Shown here: positions 8,855-21,720 of the stretch, in pieces
How the letters are laid out: each line of letters begins with the position of its first letter
How positions within the stretch are numbered: position 1 is the stretch's first letter
Assembly: GCA_041300525.1 (NCBI GenBank)
Contig: JBGLNJ010000001.1
Coordinates: forward strand, 186,001-250,000
Origin: JBGLNJ01 sp041300525
Lineage (GTDB): Bacteria > Chloroflexota > Anaerolineae > Fen-1058
Direction: 5' to 3'
DNA length: 64,000 nucleotides
The notes under the pieces: generated by a model
Seen by the model: only the letters and a program-made list of their open reading frames with translations
Told to the model about the DNA's origin: nothing
Databases searched by the model: none
Position numbers and translations under genes: made by a program

Positions 8855-9646
8855 ATGCGCCTCTACTTCGAACTTTCCAAAAAAGCCGCGCAGCGGCAAC
8901 TGGCCTATCGCCAGGCGAACCTCGCTGGGCTGCTGACGAATCTCTTTTTCGGCGCGCTGCGCGCGTACGTCCTCATCGCGCTGTACGGCCTGCGGCCCGA
9001 GATCGCGGGCTACACGCTGGCCGCCGCCATCACGTACACCGGCTTGACGCAGGCCATCTTGCGCGCGGTGCAAATCTTTGGCTGGCAAGATTTGATGAAG
9101 ACCGTGCGCAGCGGCGACATCGCCTCCGACCTGGCCAAGCCCTTCGACTATTATTTCTTCTGGCTGGCCCAAGACCTGGGCGCGAACGTCATCCACCTGA
9201 TCGTGCGCGGCATCCCCATCATGTGGGTATACGCCGTCGCTACGCCGATGGTCTGGCCGGCCGACGCCAACGCGGCACTCGCGTTCGCCTTCAGCCTCTT
9301 GCTGGCGATGCTGGTGAGCTTTGCCGGGCGGTTCTGCGTCAACATTACCGCGCTGTGGTCGGCGGATGCGTTGGGCTTTGCGCGGCTGGGCTACACGCTG
9401 GCAATGTTTCTTTCCGGCTTTCTGGTTCCGGTGGCCTTTTTCCCGCCGTGGCTCAAGACCCTGGCGGCCTGGACGCCGTTCCCGGCGATGATCGAAATGC
9501 CGGTGCAAATCTGGCTAGGGATTCTTTCAGGCCCGGCGGTCACGGCAGCGTTGATCCAGCAAGCGTTTTGGGCGGGCGTGATGATGCTCCTGGGACGATT
9601 GATGCTGGCGGCCGGCACGCGCAAGTTGGTGATTCAGGGGGGATGA
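8855..9646 (+). CDS. ABC-2 type transporter permease (DUF990 family), first subunit
   Basis: 263 residues with about six membrane helices, and an N-terminus (MRLYFELSKKAAQRQLAYR) typical of the ABC2_membrane_6/DUF990 family. These permeases come in pairs with one ATPase and move unknown, probably hydrophobic or polysaccharide-related, substrates. It is the first of two adjacent permeases; its TGA (9644-9646) overlaps the next gene's ATG (9643). No ATPase gene is visible next to the pair, so it is encoded elsewhere or lost. Confidence 0.85.
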   Translation: MRLYFELSKKAAQRQLAYRQANLAGLLTNLFFGALRAYVLIALYGLRPEIAGYTLAAAITYTGLTQAILRAVQIFGWQDLMKTVRSGDIASDLAKPFDYYFFWLAQDLGANVIHLIVRGIPIMWVYAVATPMVWPADANAALAFAFSLLLAMLVSFAGRFCVNITALWSADALGFARLGYTLAMFLSGFLVPVAFFPPWLKTLAAWTPFPAMIEMPVQIWLGILSGPAVTAALIQQAFWAGVMMLLGRLMLAAGTRKLVIQGG

Positions 9647-10533
9647 TGAAAAGGCCACAGGGCGCTATCCCAATAGCGCCATCACAGACCGCTATAGAGA
9701 TAGCGGCTCAGGGCGCAATGGGGGTTGCGCCCTATGTTCGCCTGTATCTCAAGCTCATCTCTAGCCGCATCCGCTCGCAGATGCAGTACCGGCTTTCATT
9801 CCTGCTCGACGTGGCGGGCAATTTCTTGAGCAACTTTACCGACCTGGCCGCGTTGATGGTCATGTTCACGCAGGCACGGTCTCTGGGCGGCTGGTCGTTC
9901 GGCGAGATTGCGTTCCTGTACGGGCTGTCTTCGGCCAGTTTCGCGTTGCACGAGTTGTTCCAGGGCGCGTTCGACAATGACGTGTTCGCGTCCTACATCC
10001 AGCGCGGCTTGTTTGACCAGATGCTCATCCGTCCGCTGCCGATGTTGTTCCAGATGATGACGGAATACTTTGTGCTGCGGCGCTTGGGGCGGATGACACA
10101 GGGATTGATCGCGTTAGGATTAGGGGTCGCGTTGGCGCAGCCACATTGGACGCTTGCCAAGCTGCTTTACCTGCCGGTGGTCATTGCCGGGGGCGCGCTG
10201 TTTTTTCTAGCGATTTCCGTCGCGGGCTGCACGCTCTGCTTTTGGACGGTACAGAGCACAGAGGTCGTCAACATCTTTACTTATGGCGGCACGACGATGC
10301 TCCAATATCCGTTGACGATCTACCAGGAGTGGATGCAAAAGTTCTTTGTGTACATTCTGCCGATGGCGTTCATCAACTATTTTCCAACGCTATTTTTCTT
10401 GGACAAAACAGATCCATTCCACCTACCCGCGTTTGTGCCGTTCCTGGCGCCGGTTGTGTGTGTGGCTGTATTTCTGTTTTCGCTGCAAATCTGGCAGTTC
10501 GGTGTTGCGCACTATACGAGCACCGGCAGTTAG
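9643..10533 (+). CDS. ABC-2 type transporter permease (DUF990 family), second subunit
   Basis: The membrane partner of the preceding permease. The family-like sequence begins at about VAPYVRLYLKLISSRIRSQ and continues through six hydrophobic segments to 10533. The first 25 codons (MMKRPQGAIPIAPSQ...) are encoded by three back-to-back palindromes and match no permease. An ATG at 9718-9720 inside the third palindrome may be the functional start. If 9643 is used, the two permeases overlap by 4 bp and a repeat-encoded N-terminal extension is translated. Confidence 0.82.
   Translation: MMKRPQGAIPIAPSQTAIEIAAQGAMGVAPYVRLYLKLISSRIRSQMQYRLSFLLDVAGNFLSNFTDLAALMVMFTQARSLGGWSFGEIAFLYGLSSASFALHELFQGAFDNDVFASYIQRGLFDQMLIRPLPMLFQMMTEYFVLRRLGRMTQGLIALGLGVALAQPHWTLAKLLYLPVVIAGGALFFLAISVAGCTLCFWTVQSTEVVNIFTYGGTTMLQYPLTIYQEWMQKFFVYILPMAFINYFPTLFFLDKTDPFHLPAFVPFLAPVVCVAVFLFSLQIWQFGVAHYTSTGS
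9661..9733. repeat. Three consecutive perfect palindromes inside a coding N-terminus
   Basis: GGCGCTAT/ATAGCGCC (9661-9680, 4-nt loop), CCGCTAT/ATAGCGG (9689-9706, 4-nt loop) and AGGGCGCAA/TTGCGCCCT (9710-9733, 6-nt loop). All three arms are perfect. Hairpins 1 and 2 share the CGCTAT/ATAGCG core. They occupy the start region of the second permease gene. Confidence 0.8.
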
Positions 10534-10574
10534 CGGCCTGTCGGCCTGTCGGAGTGGCCGGCGCACGCTTCGCG

Positions 10575-12473
10575 CTATGCTTCGCTCACCGGCAACAGAA
10601 TCGTAAAAGTTGTCCCCACGCCCGCCTGGCTCATGGCTGTGATCTGCCCGTTGTGCGCTTCGATCAGCCCATAGCTGATGGACAGCCCCAACCCCGTCCC
10701 CTCGGACTTGGTTGTCACAAAAGGCTCAAAGAGGTGAGCTATAACCTCCGGCGACATGCCGTCGCCAGTGTCGCCGAACTCGATACACACCGCCGGCACC
10801 GCCCGGTTGTTGCGCTGTTGCATCTCGCACACGGTCGTGCGCACGCGCAACGTCCCAGCGCCCCGTGCGGCCATCGCGTCAATCGCGTTGAGCACCAGAT
10901 TCAAAAAGACCTGTTTGAGATAGTCGGGGTTCGCCGGAATATCGGGCAGATCCATGGCCCATTCACACTCGACGGTGACGTGACTATGCTGCAACTGCTT
11001 GTCGGCCAGCTCCAACACGCTTTGCAAAACGGCGTGCGCATCGGTGGGCTGCAGTCCCTCGCGCGCCGGGCGGTAAAAGTCGCGCATCCGCCGCACAATC
11101 GCCGCCAGGCGCTCGACCTCTTTGCCGGCTATGCCCACGTAGCGCGTCAACTTGTCCGGGCGCAGGCTGCCCTCCAATTCATCCCCGGCCAACTCGAGCG
11201 AATTCTGTATAGCCTGCAGGGGATTGTTGATCTCGTGCGAGATGGAAGCCAACAAGCGCCCCAGCGCCGCCATCTTTTCGACCTGGACAAGTTGCGCCTG
11301 GGTCTGTTTCAAGCGGCGGAACTGTTCCCGCTCCGTCTCGTACAATCGGGCATTCTCGATGGCAATCGCCGCCGAACTGGCCAACGCCTCCAATATCTCG
11401 CGGTCACGCTCGCCGAACACGCCGCCCGCCTTGTTGACGGCCTCGACAGCTCCCCACATGGCTCCTTTGAACATCAGCGGCACTGCCACCACGGAGCGCG
11501 TAGTCTGACCGGTCACGGAATCAACTTGGTCGTAGAAACGTGAATCGCGGCGCACGTCACTCACCACGGCCGATTGCCGTTCCCGCATGACCCAGCCGGC
11601 AATCCCCGTTGTGGCCGGCATTCGCGTCCCCACCAGCGTCTCCGAGTTCAAGCCGGCCGCGGCGGCAAAGACCAGATCGTCGTCGGGAGAAGCCGGATCA
11701 CGCAGCATCACCGAAGCCCCTTCGGCATCCAACAAGCGCCTGACCTCGTCAATCATCAGCTTCAACACCGCCTCCGAGTTGAGCGTGGAGACCATGGCTC
11801 GGCCGGCTGCGTTGAGCGCGGACAGTTCCCTGGTGCGACGCTCCAAATCTTCATTCAGCCTGGTCACGTTTCCCTGTGCGGCGTGCTCGCGGGCCAAGGC
11901 TTGGTGAATGTCGCGCAAGGCGCCCTCCAGGTTGGCGGCCGCTAACCAGGAAACGACAGAGATCATGAACAAGCCCATAATGGAGACATAGCTATAGCTT
12001 TGCGGCGGGGAAGTGAACAGATAGAACAGTGTGTAGCTCACCGTCGAAAGCAAAGCGAAAAGGAATGAGCTGGCCGGCGACACGAGAAAGCTGGCAGCCA
12101 GAGTAGGAATCGTAAGAGTCAACAAAACGCGATCTAACGTTGCGGTCCCAAAAGACGACGAAATCACGACGACGTAAAGGGTGAGGAAACTATACCCGGC
12201 CCAACGAGTGCGTCCCGAGCGGTTCAGGAATAGCAAGCCAACGAGGAACAATATGATGGCAACGTCAATCAATACCGCGAAGGGTGTCCCGGCTGCCTCT
12301 GAGGACGCAAGAGACCTCGAAAAATCGAACAGGTTGATGGCCGTCAGCAGAAAAACAGCCAGCAAGGTGCTCAAGAGCAAGATGCCCAACAGTCGCCCAC
12401 GACGCCGAGTGTCAGAGTCTTGCGCATTCACCGTGAGCAAGCGATTGAGAAAAGCGAGCCACCGACTCCACAT
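10575..12473 (-). CDS. Membrane sensor histidine kinase with GAF domain
   Basis: 632 residues. About six N-terminal transmembrane helices (roughly 25-200) are followed by a short coiled coil (RLNEDLERRTRELSAL) and a GAF domain (about 220-380). Next come a HisKA dimerisation domain with the phospho-acceptor His in SISHEINNPLQ, and a HATPase domain (NLVLNAIDAM, FGDTGDGMS, GTGLGLSISYGLI). It autophosphorylates on His and passes phosphate to a response regulator, but none is adjacent. The start chosen is ATG 12471-12473 after GGGTGAGACG; a longer upstream start would run into the divergent promoter region of rpoC. The signal sensed is unknown. Confidence 0.9.
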   Translation of the reverse strand: MWSRWLAFLNRLLTVNAQDSDTRRRGRLLGILLLSTLLAVFLLTAINLFDFSRSLASSEAAGTPFAVLIDVAIILFLVGLLFLNRSGRTRWAGYSFLTLYVVVISSSFGTATLDRVLLTLTIPTLAASFLVSPASSFLFALLSTVSYTLFYLFTSPPQSYSYVSIMGLFMISVVSWLAAANLEGALRDIHQALAREHAAQGNVTRLNEDLERRTRELSALNAAGRAMVSTLNSEAVLKLMIDEVRRLLDAEGASVMLRDPASPDDDLVFAAAAGLNSETLVGTRMPATTGIAGWVMRERQSAVVSDVRRDSRFYDQVDSVTGQTTRSVVAVPLMFKGAMWGAVEAVNKAGGVFGERDREILEALASSAAIAIENARLYETEREQFRRLKQTQAQLVQVEKMAALGRLLASISHEINNPLQAIQNSLELAGDELEGSLRPDKLTRYVGIAGKEVERLAAIVRRMRDFYRPAREGLQPTDAHAVLQSVLELADKQLQHSHVTVECEWAMDLPDIPANPDYLKQVFLNLVLNAIDAMAARGAGTLRVRTTVCEMQQRNNRAVPAVCIEFGDTGDGMSPEVIAHLFEPFVTTKSEGTGLGLSISYGLIEAHNGQITAMSQAGVGTTFTILLPVSEA

Positions 12474-12540
12474 CGTCTCACCCCACCCAGTTGCGTGCGC
12501 AGCCACCCTCAGGTTGACGAGCACCACACGCGCTGACCCT

Positions 12541-12570
12541 ATTATACTCCCAACATTGGCCACCCGAAAA
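12541..12570 (-). promoter_or_regulatory. Possible promoter of the histidine kinase gene
   Basis: Reading leftwards, a perfect TATAAT lies at 12541-12546 with a weak TTTTCG-like -35 near 12565-12570. It is divergent to, and next to, the rpoC promoter. Confidence 0.4.
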
Positions 12571-12578
12571 CCCAACCC

Positions 12579-12606
12579 TTGACACTCCCCCAAAACCCGG
12601 TATAAT
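12579..12606 (+). promoter_or_regulatory. Consensus sigma70 promoter of rpoC
   Basis: TTGACA (12579-12584), 16-nt spacer, TATAAT (12601-12606). Both hexamers are perfect. Transcription would start near 12613, giving a leader of about 150 nt before the rpoC start. Confidence 0.8.
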
Positions 12607-12635
12607 TCGCCCAACACAAACCGAACGACACCATT

Positions 12636-12699
12636 GCGAGCGCCAGCCCATCTACCACCTTAGAAGATGGGCTGGTTTACGCTTGCGTGGTGGTTTTTT
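12636..12699 (+). promoter_or_regulatory. Long hairpin plus U-run in the rpoC leader
   Basis: GCGAGCG + CCAGCCCATCT (12636-12653) pairs with AGATGGGCTGG, a 4-nt bulge (TTTA), then CGCTTGC (12665-12686). This gives 18 pairs including one G-U. A six-T run follows at 12694-12699. An alternative ACCACC (12654-12659)/GGTGGT (12689-12694) pairing directly abuts the T-run. The layout fits transcription attenuation of rpoC, but a dispersed palindrome is possible. Confidence 0.45.
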
Positions 12700-12764
12700 G
12701 CTATTTGTCGGCCAGTCGTAAGGGCGGCACGTTGGGCGTGATGCCGCCGTATAGGAGGCGTGGA

Positions 12765-17003
<4,239 letters not shown>

Positions 17004-17019
17004 CCTCTCTTTTACCAGT

Positions 17020-17057
17020 ACAGCGCCCAACCTTTTCGGTCGGGCGCTGTTTTTTTG
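17020..17057 (+). terminator. Intrinsic terminator of rpoC
   Basis: ACAGCGCCC (17020-17028) pairs with GGGCGCTGT (17042-17050), with further inner ACC/GGT pairing, followed by a run of seven or more T. Confidence 0.85.
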
Positions 17058-17068
17058 TCTCACCTTCC

Positions 17069-17117
17069 CACCCTCTTCCCTGACGACTGTCCGAGCAATC
17101 GTCAGGGAAGGGGTGGG
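17069..17117. repeat. Inverted repeat before the J-domain gene
   Basis: TTCCCTGACGA (17076-17086) and TCGTCAGGGAA (17099-17109) are perfect 11-bp arms with a 12-nt loop. They are flanked by CCACCC/GGGTGG outer arms. A CCCTGACG core is shared with the palindrome at 55964-55986, suggesting one repeat family. Confidence 0.6.
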
Positions 17118-17156
17118 GATTTGCTTTGTCCGGCGAGCGGGGTACAATGTTCACCT

Positions 17157-17981
17157 ATGAAACAGGCCGATTCACTGGATGCGCTGCGAACCGAGATCGA
17201 GCAAAAACGCGAGTTCGTCGCTCGATTGGAGCAGGAGCGCACCGACTTGGAGCTAGAGATTGCGGCGTTCGAGGTGACCTACAACGCCGAGGTCAAGCCG
17301 CTCCAAGACGAGTTGGACGCCATCAACCTCCACATCCGCGAATACGAGTTGCGCAACGAGCTATTGCGCTTTCGCGGCAGCCGGTTGAGCGCCGTGCAAC
17401 TTGAGGCAGAGGTCGAGTTGCGGCTGCGCGGACAACACACGCAGGCGGCCTTTAGCGATACCCCTCCACCCCACGCTCGTCAGAGATGGGAGAGCACACC
17501 CCCCTCGTCCGAGCCGGACATTGTGACCAAGGCCGAACTCAAATCGCTTTACCGCGAACTGGCCAAACGCTTCCACCCCGACCTGGCCGCGAACGATCTG
17601 GAGCGAGAGGCACATGGTACACGTATGGCCGAAATCAACGACGCCTATGCGCGCGGCGATCTCGAAGAGCTGCGCCGCGCCGCCGCGTTGCCGCGCGAGT
17701 CCGATGTGCGCGCCTCTCTGCCGCCCACGCTGGCTGAGATGTTAGCCGAACGCGACCGGCTCGATGCGCTCATCACCCGGCTGCGCCAAGACATTGCCGA
17801 ATTGAACCGCGACCCGCTCATGCTGCTCAAGATTGACACGACGCTCGCTCGCCACAGCAGGCGCGATTTACTGGCCGAGATGGCGACCGATATTCACATC
17901 AAAATCGTCGAGCGGCGCGGCGTGCTCAACAAATTGATCGCCGAGTTTCGCGCGCTCGTCGAGCAAGTCGGGTTGGTCTAG
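17157..17981 (+). CDS. Coiled-coil J-domain protein
   Basis: 274 residues. An N-terminal coiled coil (about 1-75, Glu/Leu/Arg-rich heptads) precedes a central J-domain-like segment, LKSLYRELAKRFHPDLA (about 122-140) with the HPD tripeptide that stimulates Hsp70 ATPase. A second coiled coil runs to the end. It is probably a DnaK co-chaperone or a structural J-like protein; the partner is unknown. The ATG lies 9 nt after a TACAAT -10 box (17143-17148, with TTGCTT at 17121-17126), so the mRNA is nearly leaderless and no Shine-Dalgarno is seen. Confidence 0.7.
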   Translation: MKQADSLDALRTEIEQKREFVARLEQERTDLELEIAAFEVTYNAEVKPLQDELDAINLHIREYELRNELLRFRGSRLSAVQLEAEVELRLRGQHTQAAFSDTPPPHARQRWESTPPSSEPDIVTKAELKSLYRELAKRFHPDLAANDLEREAHGTRMAEINDAYARGDLEELRRAAALPRESDVRASLPPTLAEMLAERDRLDALITRLRQDIAELNRDPLMLLKIDTTLARHSRRDLLAEMATDIHIKIVERRGVLNKLIAEFRALVEQVGLV

Positions 17982-17996
17982 ACCTGACAGGTCTAG
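17978..17996. repeat. Perfect palindrome containing a stop codon
   Basis: CTAGACCTG (17978-17986), A, CAGGTCTAG (17988-17996). The TAG of the J-domain gene lies inside the left arm. It could be a protein-binding site for the next gene or a dispersed repeat; no T-run follows. Confidence 0.6.
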
Positions 17997-18050
17997 CGCG
18001 ATTGTGGTAAAATAGCGCCGCCTGCCCAACCGGAACCCAAAGAGGACATC

Positions 18051-18962
18051 TTGCGAATCCTACGCCTGTTTCTATCCATCGCTTTCGGGCTAGTCGTCGT
18101 CTTGTTGACAAATGTTTCTCTGACGCACGCCAGTGTGCCGAAGGAAAGCTCATTAGAACCAGTCAATCACATCCACGCCGCGCCAGCACTCATTCCAACC
18201 GTCACATCCACCCCCATCATCACCGTCGAGGTGCCCATCCTGATGTACCACGACGTGAGCCGCATGGGCGGCAACGGCATCAACATCAGCACGCAGGTCT
18301 TTTCCGCGCAGATGGATTATCTCCAAAAAAACGGCTACACCAGCGTGAGCCTGGACCAAATTGCCGCCGCGCTGCGCGGACAGGCGACGCTGCCACCCAA
18401 ACCCGTCGCGCTGACGTTCGACGACGGCTGGGCGCACGTCTACACCAACGCGGTTCCGGTGCTGCAATCGCACGGCTTCCGGGCCACATTTTTCGTCCTG
18501 GCCGGATACAGCAACGGACACTCACCGACTTTTCTTTCGTGGGAGCAGATCAAGTCGCTGCGCGCTGCGGGGATGTGGATCGGCGTGCACAGCTTTACGC
18601 ACCCCGTCCTCAGCCGGCTAAACGCCGCCGGCTTGCGCCGTGAAATCGTGGACGCCAAGACAGAGATCGAAAAGAATGGTGGCGGGCCGGTGACGGTGTT
18701 CGCCTATCCCTATGGAGCACTCAGCCCGCGCGTGGTGCAGGCTGTGCAGGACGCCGGCTACGTGGCCGCCGTCGCCATCAGCCCACGCATCCAACAACGC
18801 TCCGACCAGATTTACCGCCTGAACCGCATCACCATGTCCAACGGCATATCGATGTCGCTATTTGAAAGATACCTAACCGGCAAGGCGCCTCCACCGGCCG
18901 CGATCCCCTACTCCCAGCCGATTCCTCGCTCGCCAAGACATCAAACCGGCAAAGAGGATTAA
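18051..18962 (+). CDS. Secreted polysaccharide deacetylase (NodB homology, CE4)
   Basis: 303 residues. Begins at TTG 18051 after AGAGGAC. A signal peptide (LRILRLFLSIAFGLVVVLL) and a Thr/Pro linker are followed by the NodB domain. ILMYHDVS and LTFDDGW supply the catalytic and metal Asp pair, GVHSFTHPVL the HxxxH metal histidines, and FAYPYGALSP motif 3. It removes acetyl groups from cell-wall or extracellular N-acetyl sugars outside the membrane. The C-terminal tail is short and Pro/Arg-rich. It stands alone. Confidence 0.9.
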   Translation: MRILRLFLSIAFGLVVVLLTNVSLTHASVPKESSLEPVNHIHAAPALIPTVTSTPIITVEVPILMYHDVSRMGGNGINISTQVFSAQMDYLQKNGYTSVSLDQIAAALRGQATLPPKPVALTFDDGWAHVYTNAVPVLQSHGFRATFFVLAGYSNGHSPTFLSWEQIKSLRAAGMWIGVHSFTHPVLSRLNAAGLRREIVDAKTEIEKNGGGPVTVFAYPYGALSPRVVQAVQDAGYVAAVAISPRIQQRSDQIYRLNRITMSNGISMSLFERYLTGKAPPPAAIPYSQPIPRSPRHQTGKED

Positions 18963-19023
18963 GACCCAACCTGCCGGTGCTTGAGCTGCGAATGATGTCG
19001 CCGCATTGCAACCGCTGAGGTTG

Positions 19024-19647
19024 TCATTCCGCCATCAGGATCACGCGCGCGGGCGCGCCCTCACTGCCGGCCAGCTTCATCGGCAAGCAGTAAAGCATGT
19101 AATCGCCCGGCGGCACATCGCGCAAGTCCAGTCCCTCGACGGCGACCACGCCCGCGCCCAACAATGCGCGGTGCACAGAACCATCGCCGCCAAAGCGTTC
19201 CACGGACGAATAATCCACGCCCACCAACCGCATGCCACGCTCGACAATCCACTGAGCAGCGTCCAGCGCGAGGGCCACAAAATCCTGGTGGAACGTGTCG
19301 CGGCTCAGGGTGCTATTGCGCGTCTTGAACAGCAGCCGCTTCACCTGGCGTGGCAGGTCCAATCGCTCCAAATCGTCGGCGGTAATGGCTTGGGCATCGG
19401 GCAAAGCGACGACCGTCGCCGGCCCGATCAGTGCGTCGAGTGAGAGCGAGGGAATATCGCCCCCGCCCGCGATAAAGTGGAGCGGCGCGTCCACGTGCGT
19501 GCCGATATGGACGCTGCCGGCCAGGTGCGAGACATTGTCCTTCGCGCCATCCTCGATGCGCTTGACCCTCTTTAAGGTCACGGGCGGATCGCCCGGCCAG
19601 ACCGGCATGGCGGGCGAAACGGGTAACGTCACGTCAAAGATTTTCAT
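19024..19647 (-). CDS. Cyclase-family metal-dependent hydrolase (KynB/arylformamidase-like)
   Basis: 207 residues. The family signature HIGTHVDAPLHF (metal site) is clear, after the usual start FDVTLPVSPAMPVWPGDPP. Members include kynurenine formamidase and isatin hydrolase. No tryptophan-catabolism neighbours are present, so the substrate is open. It is convergent with the polysaccharide deacetylase gene and divergent from the DUF3786 gene. Confidence 0.85.
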   Translation of the reverse strand: MKIFDVTLPVSPAMPVWPGDPPVTLKRVKRIEDGAKDNVSHLAGSVHIGTHVDAPLHFIAGGGDIPSLSLDALIGPATVVALPDAQAITADDLERLDLPRQVKRLLFKTRNSTLSRDTFHQDFVALALDAAQWIVERGMRLVGVDYSSVERFGGDGSVHRALLGAGVVAVEGLDLRDVPPGDYMLYCLPMKLAGSEGAPARVILMAE

Positions 19648-19709
19648 TGTCCCACTCCTGATGAATACATGCTATAATCCGAGTCACTCCAACCCAGGGG
19701 GGATGGATT

Positions 19710-20429
19710 ATGCCGCTTCGATTCCAGGAACAGCGCGACAGGCTCGCCGCACAAGCGCCTCAAAAATGGCTCGACAACCTCGCGCCCAAAGTGGCGCAGT
19801 TGCGCGAGGAGCTTGGCCGCCGCGACCCGCGCGACCTTGCCGAGTGCAGCGGCGCGACCTTTGACGCAGCCCAGCAGGTGATCCAGATCGAATTATGGGG
19901 CAAGCCGTACAGCCTGACTCATCCGGAACTCGTCGCGCGTGACGCGACCGGCGCACAAGCCAGCGCCGACAAGCAAGCTCTGCTGCTAATGTACCTCCAC
20001 ACGGCGGATGGCACGCCGCCGGCCCCTGCGGGCAAGTGGCTGGCCTACCGCGAACTGCCCGGCGGGATGTTTTACGCCAATGCGTTTCACGGTTACGCCG
20101 AGTTGCGCCTGGCGCAGTCTTTTGACGGCGACGTGGAGAAATTCCGAGCCGCCGCCACGCGCTTGAAGGGCAATCGGTTGGCCTTTGGCGACGCGTCGTT
20201 CGAGTTTTTGGCGCTGCCACGCATCCTCGTCGCCGCCGTCTACTGGCTGGGCGACGAAGACTTTCCATCCAACGCCGGCATCCTCTTCGACGCCGCCGCC
20301 AGCCACTATCTCCCCACCGACGCAGTGGGCGGGTTGGGCAGCCAACTCGTCTCGCGGCTCATCGGCAAATCCAATGAGGACGCGCAGACGCTCACTGCGC
20401 TGGCCGTCCAGCCGCCCGATGCTGCGTAG
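19710..20429 (+). CDS. DUF3786-type protein
   Basis: 239 residues, soluble. The central and C-terminal parts (ELPGGMFYANAFHGYAELRL, LALPRILVAAVYWLGDEDFP, ILFDAAASHYLP) match my recollection of the DUF3786 family, whose biochemical role is unknown. Other members are often found near corrinoid/Fe-S proteins, but that context is absent here. The start ATG 19710 follows GGGGGGA, and a TATAAT at 19673-19678 is a plausible -10. The stop lies within the palindrome at 20428-20450. Confidence 0.7.
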   Translation: MPLRFQEQRDRLAAQAPQKWLDNLAPKVAQLREELGRRDPRDLAECSGATFDAAQQVIQIELWGKPYSLTHPELVARDATGAQASADKQALLLMYLHTADGTPPAPAGKWLAYRELPGGMFYANAFHGYAELRLAQSFDGDVEKFRAAATRLKGNRLAFGDASFEFLALPRILVAAVYWLGDEDFPSNAGILFDAAASHYLPTDAVGGLGSQLVSRLIGKSNEDAQTLTALAVQPPDAA

Positions 20430-20450
20430 GACAAGTTGCCAACTTGTCCT
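20428..20450. repeat. Palindrome between convergent genes (family copy 1)
   Basis: AGGACAAGTT (20428-20437), GCC, AACTTGTCCT (20441-20450). It overlaps the stops of both convergent genes. The same design recurs at 48593-48613. Confidence 0.8.
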
Positions 20451-21408
20451 ACTGCCTTTTGATCCGCCACACCGCGCCGACCGGATAGCCCATCATCTTG
20501 GCAATGTCGCCCACGACCCGGATGACGGGCACGAGCAATGCAGCCTGGATTTTCTCCACGCTGCTCAACTTGCCCCATATCGCCGCCAGGCGACGGTACG
20601 GCGTGCGCGTATAAGCCGCCGCGCCGACGACGCACAACGTCCACCACCACGGCGAAAGCAGCGCGCCCAGCAGCGCAATCGCGGGCGCGGCGACGAGAAA
20701 AGTCAAGTAGCGGATTGCGTGACGGCGGCGAAACAGATCGGCTTTGCCATCGCCGCGCGCGTACTGGTAATATTGCCGGAAGAACGCGCGCAAGCTGCCG
20801 CGAGGGCGAAAGTGCGCGATGGCTCTTGGCGCAAACGCAAACGGCGCGAACTGGTCGCGCAACGCGAAATCAAACACCAGGTCTTCGCAATAGTCCAGCC
20901 ATTCGGGATAACCGCCCACCGCTTGCCACGCCTCTTTGCGAAATGCCACAGACCGGCTGGACGGCAGAAAGGTCTCCGGGCGAATCTCGTCCGGTTGCGG
21001 CAGCACCGTCGCGCCCATCGCCACTTCGAACGCCGTATGCGGGTCGGGCAAAAAGAATCCCGCCACCACCTTGATCCCAAAACTCCCCTCTCCAACTTTA
21101 AACGGCGCGACCAGTTCTTGCAGCCATGCCGGCGCCAGCGTGACGCCGGCATCCGTGCACGCAATCACCTCGCCCGCCGCCTCGGCAATCGCGGCGTTGC
21201 GGCCCTGGCTGATGTTCGCGCCGGGCCGGAGGATGACCTTGAGCGGCAGCCGGGTTTCCGCGCGCAAAGCATCCAGCGTGCCATCCGTCGAGCCGCCGTC
21301 GCACACCACGACCTCGTCGGGCGCGCAGGTCTGCGCCGCCAGCGAGTCGAGCAGGCGATGGATGCTTTCGCCCTCGTTCTTGACGGTGACAACAACTGAG
21401 ATTCGCAT
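20449..21408 (-). CDS. Family 2 glycosyltransferase with C-terminal membrane segments
   Basis: 319 residues. A GT-A fold: VVVTVKNEGESI start, nucleotide-binding VVVCDGGSTDGT, and the metal-binding region near CTDAGVT. The acceptor-side ED motif is in YCEDLVFDF, followed by QYYQYARGDGK. Two hydrophobic segments near the C-terminus (about 235-275) suggest membrane attachment. It transfers a sugar to an unknown lipid or polysaccharide acceptor. No polysaccharide cluster surrounds it. Confidence 0.88.
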   Translation of the reverse strand: MRISVVVTVKNEGESIHRLLDSLAAQTCAPDEVVVCDGGSTDGTLDALRAETRLPLKVILRPGANISQGRNAAIAEAAGEVIACTDAGVTLAPAWLQELVAPFKVGEGSFGIKVVAGFFLPDPHTAFEVAMGATVLPQPDEIRPETFLPSSRSVAFRKEAWQAVGGYPEWLDYCEDLVFDFALRDQFAPFAFAPRAIAHFRPRGSLRAFFRQYYQYARGDGKADLFRRRHAIRYLTFLVAAPAIALLGALLSPWWWTLCVVGAAAYTRTPYRRLAAIWGKLSSVEKIQAALLVPVIRVVGDIAKMMGYPVGAVWRIKRQ

Positions 21409-21456
21409 TGTTTAGCCTTGCGTTTTGTGGTATCCTTTTCTGCATGAGGTGGAACA

Positions 21457-21687
21457 ATGGAAACCCATGTTACTTCTAATGGACGGATAGTCATCCCGGC
21501 CCTAATGCGACGCAGGCTGGGCATCCAAGATGATACTCGCATCCACATTGAACTGGATGAACAATCTCATAGGATAATCCTGACGCCCATCACACGAGAG
21601 TATGTCCATCACCTGCGCGGCAAGTATAAGAGCAAAGGCATACTCAAAGCACTGATGGCTGAGAAAAAACGTGAGAGAGCAGCGTGA
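21457..21687 (+). CDS. AbrB/MazE-type DNA-binding protein (orphan antitoxin)
   Basis: 76 residues with a SpoVT-AbrB swapped-hairpin domain (THVTSNGRIVIPALMRRRLG) and a short basic tail. ATG 21457 follows GAGGTGG. Such proteins usually neutralise a PIN or MazF toxin encoded directly downstream. Here only a short unrecognisable frame (GTG at 21684) follows before an opposing DNA methylase, so the toxin appears lost at a junction near 21.7 kb. Confidence 0.75.
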   Translation: METHVTSNGRIVIPALMRRRLGIQDDTRIHIELDEQSHRIILTPITREYVHHLRGKYKSKGILKALMAEKKRERAA

Positions 21688-21720
21688 CAATGATAATGAC
21701 AGGGCTCCCCGCCAAACCCT

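Noticed and set aside
12687..12764. Longer rpoC start adding 26 residues
   Set aside because: It would translate the leader across the ribosome-binding site; TTG 12765 has ideal AGGAGG spacing.
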